DNA of 64,000 nt, from contig NZ_BDUB01000002.1 in assembly GCF_002218065.1 (NCBI RefSeq), positions 1 to 64,000 on the forward strand. The letters are read 5' to 3'. A program made the translations under genes and the position numbers. The notes beneath the pieces were generated by a model. It ran no database searches and was not told where the DNA came from. It worked only from the letters and a program-made list of their open reading frames with translations. Shown here one piece after another: positions 55,032 to 62,239 of the stretch. This stretch comes from Nodularia sp. NIES-3585. Its GTDB lineage: Bacteria; Cyanobacteriota; Cyanobacteriia; Cyanobacteriales; Nostocaceae. The first letter of the stretch is position 1, and each line of letters opens with the position of its first letter.

Positions 55032-56827
55032 AAAAAAAGGTAGGATTCCCGAATAGTAAAGGTTTTGATATCTGACATCAAAACAGGGAGTGCCTACACC
55101 GAATGAAAAATAGTATATATTCTAGCTTCGATTTAAACAAATCTTTAGAACAGTTTCAAGAAAAAGTTACGAAACTTTTAGAATTAACGAATATATCAGA
55201 ATGGGATGGACGCGTTTTCAAGGAACGAGAGGAAAAAATTAGAGAATCTGCATTAGTTTTAGCAGGAGAATGCACAGCTTTGTTACTGCATAAGCTGTCC
55301 AAATCTGAAGAGTTTTTGGATAAAGCAATGCAGGAGACACAAGGATGGTGGCATCCTAACACGCAAAAACATGGTTGTAAAAAGCGCCAAATATTAACAA
55401 TTGGTAACGTAGAAGTAAATTTAAAATTACCTTATGTAGTTGAACGTCCAACTCAACCAAAGAAAAATCAAAAAATCTTAAATGAAGGATTTTGCCCATT
55501 CTTAAGATATTTAGGAATGTCCGAGGGTTTAACCCCTGGTGTTTTCTCGAAGATTGCCCAATATGGTGCAATTGCTGGCTCTTTTGAAGCAGCGCGTACA
55601 ACGCTAATAGATTGGGGCATAAATATCAGCCTAAAACGCATAGAACGGCTCACATATTACTTTGGTAAGATTGGCATAAATTTACGTCAATCGAAAATAA
55701 ACGGTTTAGAGGTTGGCAATTTACCGACAACTAATATTCTTAAAGACCAGCGTGTTGTCATCGCCGTAGACGGCGGTCGTACCCGAATTCGGATCAATAA
55801 TAAAGGTAGACGTAAGCTTAAGACTAACCGTGTAGGCTATACAGGAGAATGGGTTGAGCCTAAATTATTAACTATTTATGTGGTGAATGAGCAAGGTGAA
55901 AAAGTTAAGAATGGCGAGATTCCTATTACTAACGATGGGACTTACTCAGGATTTGAAGGATTTTTACAAATCTTAGAGATGTACTTGGTTAATTTAGGGA
56001 TTAGTCAGGCAAAACAGGTTTTATTAATTGCGGATGGTGCAGAATGGATATGGATACATATCCCTCCGTTATTAAAAAAATTAACCTGCCCAAATCAAAC
56101 TTATCAGTTATTAGATTTTTATCACGCGGCATCACATTTACAAGACTTCGCTGATGCTGCATTTAGCACAAAAGATGAACGCCAACAATGGTTTAAGAAG
56201 GCGCGAAAAACTTTAAAGAAAGGTCAAGCATTAGGTTTAATGAGAAACATGAATGAATTTATTCCTGGGGCGACCGGGGAACGTCTGAAAATTTTAGTCC
56301 GAGAGCGAAATTATATTTTAAAAGCTTACCGACGGAGACTTTTAAAATATAACGAAGTTGCATCTCAAAAGCTCCCTCTTGGCAGTGGCGCGATTGAAAG
56401 TTTAATTCGTCAAGTTGTTAATTTACGCATGAAAGGTAACAGTAAGTTTTGGCTTAAAGATCATGCCGAAATCATGTTACATCTTCGATGTCAATGGATA
56501 GCTAAAACTTGGGATAATTTTTGTGATTCTATATTTAATTCCTTTATTAAACCTATAACTGTTTGAACATTTTATACAGTAATCTCAAATTCACCAAAAT
56601 AATTGTCATAATAAATACTAAATATAAGCGATTGAGCGCCAACATTTTTTAAACCAATCACTCTATCTCTTTACCAATAACCTTTTGACATTCATTGAAA
56701 GGATTTTTTGTGCTGCCTACTACTTGCCTTTTAGGTATTAAAAATACTAAGTGCTTAAATTTATTTATTAGCGATGCCTTCGGCGAGCGCAGCTATCGCA
56801 CCAACCTCACAAAATCGCGTTGCTCCC
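54853..56827 (+). mobile_element. ISKra4-type insertion sequence, copy 2, 1975 bp
   Basis: Same ends, length and transposase as copy 1 (30067-32041), in inverted orientation. The flanking 8-mers differ (CAGATGGC left, TCCGTGGT right), so there is no target duplication. The genes on either side are both cut at the IS, which points to an IS-adjacent deletion. Confidence 0.9.
55103..56566 (+). CDS. ISKra4-type transposase, copy 2
   Basis: A 487-residue DDE transposase identical in protein to the gene at 30328-31791. The same VVIAVDGGRTRIR, VLLIADGAEWIW and GSGAIESLIRQVVNLR blocks carry the putative catalytic Asp, Asp and Glu. Identity over the full length shows very recent duplication. It appears intact. 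Outward reading from this element could now transcribe the truncated AAA gene beyond it. Confidence 0.85.
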   Translation: MKNSIYSSFDLNKSLEQFQEKVTKLLELTNISEWDGRVFKEREEKIRESALVLAGECTALLLHKLSKSEEFLDKAMQETQGWWHPNTQKHGCKKRQILTIGNVEVNLKLPYVVERPTQPKKNQKILNEGFCPFLRYLGMSEGLTPGVFSKIAQYGAIAGSFEAARTTLIDWGINISLKRIERLTYYFGKIGINLRQSKINGLEVGNLPTTNILKDQRVVIAVDGGRTRIRINNKGRRKLKTNRVGYTGEWVEPKLLTIYVVNEQGEKVKNGEIPITNDGTYSGFEGFLQILEMYLVNLGISQAKQVLLIADGAEWIWIHIPPLLKKLTCPNQTYQLLDFYHAASHLQDFADAAFSTKDERQQWFKKARKTLKKGQALGLMRNMNEFIPGATGERLKILVRERNYILKAYRRRLLKYNEVASQKLPLGSGAIESLIRQVVNLRMKGNSKFWLKDHAEIMLHLRCQWIAKTWDNFCDSIFNSFIKPITV

Positions 56828-58112
56828 TCCGTGGTTGGGGAATACCCATGACCCTGATTTTTTCTTGACTTCCGAGTGGATTAAGTCAGCTTTAATCAAC
56901 TTGAAACTCTACAATCGAAACTCGAACAAAACAGCTATTCTACTTGGCCCTAACGCTAATCTCTCACCTGATATTGCGGCTCAAGTTCCTACTGTCACTC
57001 AGGAATTACCAACAGTCGAAGAAATCACGGCTTATTTACCGCAAATTTTACCTGAAGTTTATAGTAAATCAGAAATTCATGATTTAGCGATCGCGGCGGT
57101 AGGAATGTACATTGCAGATATTGAGTATGGTGTCCATTCTGTAATTACTGACAACTTGACAGCAGTTGAAAAACTTTCTGCTTACAAAATTAATCTACTC
57201 AAGCGGGTTTACAATGTTGAGTTTCTTCAGCCCCCGGCGATTGAAGTTGGCGGACTGGAACTGATGCAGGAATCGTTTAAGAAATACAAACGACTGACTA
57301 CACCACTAGCAAAAGCTTACAATCTACGACTGCCCAAAGGTGTGTTATTGATTGGCCCACCAGGAACGGGCAAATCCCACTCGGCTAAAGCTTGTTCTCA
57401 AAGGTTGGGTGCGCCTTTGATTATCGTAGAGTGGGGCAACTTCCGCAGTTACGGCAACCTCGCGGAGTACAAACTCAAAAAACTATTAGCCTTGGTAGAC
57501 CGAATCAACCGCATCATCTTTTATCTAGACGACTTCGATAAGGGATTTGCCGGGGATGATGATTTATCCAGACGGCTGGCAGGGATGCTGTTGACCTGGA
57601 TGCAAGAGCGTACCAGTGATGTATTAATTATTGCGTCAGCTAACAATTTAGACTTATTACCACCTGAACTTACCAGATGTGGAAGATTTGATGAGATTTT
57701 CAAGGTAGATTTACCTAACTACGGAGAACGACACGAAATATTTAAAATTCACTTGAGAAGATTTGATGAGCGTTTCCGTAATGGCAATCCATTCACTGTC
57801 TCTGAATGGCGACGGTTGCTCAAGGAAACACAGCGTTGTGTCGGTGCAGAAATCCAAGCCATTGTAGAGAGGGCTGCTGCTACCACGTTCTGTCAAATGT
57901 TTCCACAGGATACTTTTGTACTAGATGAATTACCACCACTGGAAATTACACTTACATCTTTGTTAGAAGCGAGAAAAAATATTAGCCCTCTCGCAATTAG
58001 AGAAGCTGATAAAGTTGAAACCATGCGGAATAAAGCTGACCTTCAAGGACTACCTTCTAGTCCAGTTGATTCATCTATTTTTAGCGTTGGTAACGTAAAT
58101 ATTTTTGGATAG
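56820..58112 (+). CDS. Ycf46-like AAA ATPase, N-terminus truncated by the IS
   Basis: The open frame starts with TTG inside the IS end and gives 430 residues, of which the first three come from the IS. The AAA module has GPPGTGKSHSAKA (Walker A 179-186), FYLDDFDKGFAG (Walker B), ASANNLDLLPPELTRCGRFDE (sensor 1 and arginine finger region) and a lid with GAEIQAIVERA (sensor 2 region). The pattern is that of cyanobacterial Ycf46 ATPases, normally longer at the N-terminus. The Walker B Glu is Asp238. It is 2 bp before the DUF192 gene. The native start has been lost, so expression may depend on the IS. Confidence 0.75.
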   Translation: MLPPWLGNTHDPDFFLTSEWIKSALINLKLYNRNSNKTAILLGPNANLSPDIAAQVPTVTQELPTVEEITAYLPQILPEVYSKSEIHDLAIAAVGMYIADIEYGVHSVITDNLTAVEKLSAYKINLLKRVYNVEFLQPPAIEVGGLELMQESFKKYKRLTTPLAKAYNLRLPKGVLLIGPPGTGKSHSAKACSQRLGAPLIIVEWGNFRSYGNLAEYKLKKLLALVDRINRIIFYLDDFDKGFAGDDDLSRRLAGMLLTWMQERTSDVLIIASANNLDLLPPELTRCGRFDEIFKVDLPNYGERHEIFKIHLRRFDERFRNGNPFTVSEWRRLLKETQRCVGAEIQAIVERAAATTFCQMFPQDTFVLDELPPLEITLTSLLEARKNISPLAIREADKVETMRNKADLQGLPSSPVDSSIFSVGNVNIFG

Positions 58113-58114
58113 TT

Positions 58115-58612
58115 ATGCAAATCTCAAAAATCAAGATTGACCCATATCTTATGGGTCTGAAAATTCTAAATATAGCTGGACCAATAGCTGGAATATGTTT
58201 GATTATTGGAATACCTACTTTAGCATATATCCAAACTCGACCTCAGCAATTACCCATTAACCAAAAACTTACCCACAACGAGCAAACATTTTATTTAGAG
58301 GTTGCAACTAAGCCTAGAGAACTAGAGAAAGGATTGAAATTTCGTGCTAGTTTACCCAGCAACCGAGGAATGTTATTCAAGCTAGGCGACCAGTACGAGA
58401 ATGTTGGGTTTTGGATGCACCAAGTTCGTTTTCCTCTTGATATTATCTATCTGGATAATGGTTTGGTGACTACCGTAATACACAATGCTCAACCTTGTTC
58501 TCAAGCACCTTGTACTGTTTATTTTGGCAGTAGAGCAAACAAAGTTTTAGAACTACCTGCTGGTATATCTAATATTCAAGTTGGAGATAAATTAACTTTC
58601 AAAAATCTCTAA
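58115..58612 (+). CDS. DUF192 protein with N-terminal membrane anchor
   Basis: A 165-residue protein with a signal anchor at about 20-40 (IAGPIAGICLIIGIPTLAY) and a DUF192 domain at 55-165: LEVATKPRELEKGLKFRASL, GMLFKLGDQYENVGFWMHQV, PLDIIYLDNGLV, and VLELPAG near the end. The WMHQVRFPLDIIYLD block is the family hallmark. The domain lies outside the cytoplasmic membrane. Its function is not settled. It has two close cysteines (PCSQAPC). It is 2 bp downstream of the AAA gene and probably in its transcript. Confidence 0.85.
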   Translation: MQISKIKIDPYLMGLKILNIAGPIAGICLIIGIPTLAYIQTRPQQLPINQKLTHNEQTFYLEVATKPRELEKGLKFRASLPSNRGMLFKLGDQYENVGFWMHQVRFPLDIIYLDNGLVTTVIHNAQPCSQAPCTVYFGSRANKVLELPAGISNIQVGDKLTFKNL

Positions 58613-58683
58613 CTTCAAACAGTTTACACACAAAAATACTCAAAAACTAGGGTATAATTTCTGTAGGAATTGAGGTGAATTTT

Positions 58684-59637
58684 ATGTCAATGCTTAGTTC
58701 AGATTTAGTTCATATTTATTTAAAAGAAATGGGTCGATTTCCTTTGTTGACGGGAGAAGAGGAAATTATTTATGGACATCAAGTACAGAAGATGATTTCC
58801 ATTAAAGAAATTAAGAATACGCTTCAAGAAAAATTAAATAAAAAACTCAGCTTGGCAGAATTATCTGATCATATTGGTAAAAGTGAATCAGAAATCTCTA
58901 CAATTTTTCATCAAGGAGAACGAGCTAAACAAAAAATGATAACTGCTAACTTACGATTGGTAGTTTCAATTGCTAAGAAATACCAACATCGTAATGTTGA
59001 GTTTCTTGATTTAATTCAGGAGGGAACGCTTGGTTTACAGCGGGGTGTTGAGAAATTTGACCCCAGTCGGGGTTACAAGTTATCAACCTATGCTTATTGG
59101 TGGATAACTCAGGCAATTACTCGCGCTATCGCCCAGCAAGCTCGGACAATTAGGTTGCCGATTAACATTGTTGAAAAACTGAATCAAATTAAGAGAATAC
59201 AGCCAGAATTGTCTCAAGTTTTGGGTCGTCGTCCAACACTACCAGAAATTGCCCAAGCTCTAAATCTTGAACCGAATCAAATTCGTGAATATTTAACTAT
59301 TTCTCGCCAACCAATTTCCTTAGATTTACGATTGAGTGATAGTCAAGATATTGAACTCATTAATATCATTCCTGATGAAAATCATTCCTCAGATGAACAG
59401 ATTAATTTTGATTTTCTGCGTCAACATATTCAAAGTATGATGGAATCTTTGACAACTACCCAACGAGAAGTATTAATTTTATACTTTGGCTTGGAAAATC
59501 AGCAACCAATGACTTTGAATGAGATTGCTAAACAATTAAATCTGAGTCGAGAGAGAATTCGACAAATTCAACTGAAGGCGATTGCTATTCTGCGTCATAA
59601 GCAACAAAACCAATTGGAGGATTATTTAGTTTCTTGA
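58684..59637 (+). CDS. Sigma-70 family factor, cyanobacterial group 2 type
   Basis: A 317-residue sigma factor. Region 1.2 starts DLVHIYLKEMGRFPLLTGEEE. Region 2 includes LRLVVSIAKKYQHRNVEFLDLIQEGTLGLQ and FSTYAYWWI-like KLSTYAYWWITQAITRAI (promoter melting and -10 reading). Region 3 follows with IRLPINIVEKLNQI, and region 4 with TLNEIAKQLNLSRERIRQIQLKAI (-35 reading). I chose the ATG at 58684, with GAGGTG 7 bp upstream, over the in-frame GTG at 58675. It replaces some host promoter specificity, probably for plasmid genes. No anti-sigma gene is adjacent. Confidence 0.9.
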   Translation: MSMLSSDLVHIYLKEMGRFPLLTGEEEIIYGHQVQKMISIKEIKNTLQEKLNKKLSLAELSDHIGKSESEISTIFHQGERAKQKMITANLRLVVSIAKKYQHRNVEFLDLIQEGTLGLQRGVEKFDPSRGYKLSTYAYWWITQAITRAIAQQARTIRLPINIVEKLNQIKRIQPELSQVLGRRPTLPEIAQALNLEPNQIREYLTISRQPISLDLRLSDSQDIELINIIPDENHSSDEQINFDFLRQHIQSMMESLTTTQREVLILYFGLENQQPMTLNEIAKQLNLSRERIRQIQLKAIAILRHKQQNQLEDYLVS

Positions 59638-59662
59638 ATGTGCGTTTATTATTGATCTCTGG

Positions 59663-59953
59663 TTAATTTTCCTCTTTTTTCTTCAAATTATCTAAGTAAA
59701 GGAATGAAACTAAGGTGCTTAAGTTCAGACAAGAAATTAAGGCAAAACCAACCATATAAGTTCGTTCTCTTTTTATTTGATCTTCTAGGAGCAGTATCTT
59801 TTCTTTTTCTATATCTGTCCCAGATATGGAATATGGTCTAATTCCTTCCGATATATTCTCATTTTTTGCTACAACAGGTGTACTTATGAGTATTCCGCTA
59901 ATCAGAACACAACCTAAGATAGTGATTTTCGTGCTTGTAGTAGGTTTATTCAT
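59663..59953 (-). CDS. Small exported or membrane protein, unknown
   Basis: A 96-residue product from the ATG at 59953, which overlaps the topoisomerase stop as ATGA. It has a signal-like N-terminus (TTSTKITILGCVLISGILISTPVVA), a polar loop and a second span (MVGFALISCLNLSTLVSFLY) with a KKKEEN tail. No family is recognised. Translation is likely coupled to topoisomerase. Confidence 0.5.
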   Translation of the reverse strand: MNKPTTSTKITILGCVLISGILISTPVVAKNENISEGIRPYSISGTDIEKEKILLLEDQIKRERTYMVGFALISCLNLSTLVSFLYLDNLKKKEEN

Positions 59954-62100
59954 TTTTGTCCAGTTAACTCCCCAAACTTTGGACTCCACCACCCTTTCGC
60001 TGTATTGAAATAAGCCACATCCTTATGTTTCTTGTCCTGACGAGATTTAGGGTTTGAACATCGCAGCATCGTTTTTGGTTGTCCATCCTTGGTATAAATA
60101 TACTCCTCCAAAGGCTTTTGACACACAGGACAAGGATGCGAAGTTATCCTAGCTGGAGGTTTTGGTTCACTGTCTTTGCTACGGGGTGCTTCCCAGGTCT
60201 TAGAGCGATCGCTCCAAAACAACACCACATTTTCACAACCACTCGTACACTTAAGGAAATACTTTTTCTTGACTTTGGTACTGGGTATTTTGGACATCAA
60301 ACTATTGCACTGAGGACAGTGAGTTTTGGAAGTTTCAAACTTACGCTCAACAGAAGCTGTACCATTTGATGCACCTGCAACTAAGGTTTTAGCTTTGGAG
60401 AGTGCAGGTACAAAATAATCCTGATTCCAGCCACTGAGATATTGCTGCCAGCCCTGTTTTCCATCAGCGATCGCATCCAGGGCATCTTCCATTTTGGCTG
60501 TAAATTCAGCTTCCAACAAATCGGGTAAAGCCTTCTGCAAAAACTCATCAACCTCTAACCCCAAAGCTGTGGGTTGTAGATTATCTTTTTTTAACTCCAC
60601 ATAAGCCCGTTTTTTGAGAGTCGCTACAGTGGGAGCATAGGTGCTGGGGCGACCAATGCCTTTGCGTTCCATCATCTGTACAAGTTTAGGTTCGCTGTAA
60701 CGTGGCGGTGGCTGGGTTTGCTTCTGCTCATGTCCCGCATTTTCCAAGGTTAGCGCAAGTCCTTGTTTTAAAGCAGGTAAATCTGAATCTTTGCTCAGAT
60801 TATTCCAATATCGCGCATAACCGTAGAACTCAATTACTTGTCCTCTGGCCTGCCATAACAGCTGTCCTGACTGGGTGATTATTTGAGTTTTGCGGAGTTG
60901 GGCAGCTTTACACTGGGAAGCAACAGCACGTTTCCAAATCAATACGTACAGGTTAAACTCATCAGCTGAAATTTCTTGCTTTAACTGTGCTGAAGGACGA
61001 AACACATCTGTAGGACGGATAGCCTCATGTGCTTCTTGAGCCGACTTGCTGCTACGGTGTTTGGCTACCTGCTGCGGTACATTCTCAGGGTCGTTTTGTT
61101 CCAACCATTTACGGGCGCTGGTACAAAATTCAGGACTCAGCATCACCGAGTCTGTTCGCATATATGTGATTAACCCAGCTTCATACAGCTTTTGAGCCAC
61201 CTGCATGGTTTTGTCTGGGGAAAATCTCAACTTAGAACCGGCTGCTTGTTGAAGGGTAGAAGTGGTGAATGGTGGTGGTGGTTGACGATTGACGGTTTTA
61301 CCTTCGATTTGGATAATTTTATGAGGATGTTGCCGCGCTTGTTCAACTAACCGTGTCGCCTCAGCTTCAGACAAAACACGTTTAGACTCGGATGATTTTG
61401 TAGCATTTGGGTTGGCATTATCATTTGTGTCAGTTTCTTCCTGCTGTACTGAGGGGCGAGAATCAGTTGTCCCGTTGTAGAAAGCCCGAAATCCTTCAGC
61501 GTAATCTACAAAAACATTCCAGTAGTCCTGGGGGACAAACGTCTGAATTTCTCTTTCTCGCTGACAAATTAAATGTAATGTGGCGCTTTGGACTCTACCA
61601 ACACTTTTTGCACCGTTATTTAATGCCCACACCAAGGGACTGCCTTTGTAGCCTACCAACTTGTCCAGACAATCCCGGCACAGTCCCGCACCCACTAAGT
61701 TAAAATCAAGTTTTCGGGAGTTAGCGATCGCTGACCGAACCGCCGATGCCGTAATTTCCGTATAAATCACTCGTTTGGGTTCTTTCAATCCCAATACTTC
61801 CTTGAGATGCCAAGCGATGGTTTCACCTTCCCGGTCTGGGTCTGTTGCCAAAACAACTTCATCAACTTGTTTGACTGCCGCTTTAAGCTTTTGGATGGTT
61901 TCTTTGGCTCGTTGATCACGAGGGATGTAGTGACATTTGATATTACTTCCATCAATGCTGAATCCCAGTGAATCATCACCATCGTTACTCAGTTCTCGGA
62001 TATGACCACAACTGGCGCGGACGATCCAATCTGTACCCAGAATTTGACTGAGTTTTTTGACTTTACCGGGGGATTCGACTACAAGGAGACGTTTCGGCAT
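59950..62100 (-). CDS. topA: DNA topoisomerase I (type IA), plasmid-encoded
   Basis: A 716-residue type IA topoisomerase that relaxes negative supercoils. TOPRIM: LLVVESPGKVKKL with E9 and VVLATDPDREGETIAWHL. The active-site Tyr is Y313 in LITYMRTDSVM. The C-terminus has zinc-ribbon segments CPQCNSLM with C..C and CPVCQKPLEEY. A polar insert with acidic low complexity lies near 225-250. It is shorter than chromosomal TopA of this group, consistent with a plasmid version used in transfer or replication. It diverges from the RecD2-like gene over a 139 bp AT-rich gap. Confidence 0.9.
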   Translation of the reverse strand: MPKRLLVVESPGKVKKLSQILGTDWIVRASCGHIRELSNDGDDSLGFSIDGSNIKCHYIPRDQRAKETIQKLKAAVKQVDEVVLATDPDREGETIAWHLKEVLGLKEPKRVIYTEITASAVRSAIANSRKLDFNLVGAGLCRDCLDKLVGYKGSPLVWALNNGAKSVGRVQSATLHLICQREREIQTFVPQDYWNVFVDYAEGFRAFYNGTTDSRPSVQQEETDTNDNANPNATKSSESKRVLSEAEATRLVEQARQHPHKIIQIEGKTVNRQPPPPFTTSTLQQAAGSKLRFSPDKTMQVAQKLYEAGLITYMRTDSVMLSPEFCTSARKWLEQNDPENVPQQVAKHRSSKSAQEAHEAIRPTDVFRPSAQLKQEISADEFNLYVLIWKRAVASQCKAAQLRKTQIITQSGQLLWQARGQVIEFYGYARYWNNLSKDSDLPALKQGLALTLENAGHEQKQTQPPPRYSEPKLVQMMERKGIGRPSTYAPTVATLKKRAYVELKKDNLQPTALGLEVDEFLQKALPDLLEAEFTAKMEDALDAIADGKQGWQQYLSGWNQDYFVPALSKAKTLVAGASNGTASVERKFETSKTHCPQCNSLMSKIPSTKVKKKYFLKCTSGCENVVLFWSDRSKTWEAPRSKDSEPKPPARITSHPCPVCQKPLEEYIYTKDGQPKTMLRCSNPKSRQDKKHKDVAYFNTAKGWWSPKFGELTGQK

Positions 62101-62239
62101 GGCTGATGCGGTATAGATACTTTTTGTTAGACTTTTTCACCAATAGGCAATTATTTTAATATTTTAATATATGTGTACTATGATGTTTTTTCAAACACCC
62201 TCTAAGCTTTGACTTTTTGTGGCATTTTCAGAGAATCCA

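Noticed and set aside
30067-56827. Inversion between the two identical IS copies as the cause of the missing duplication at copy 2
   Set aside because: An inversion would scramble duplications at both copies, but copy 1 has a perfect CTAAAAGA on both sides. A deletion next to copy 2 fits better.
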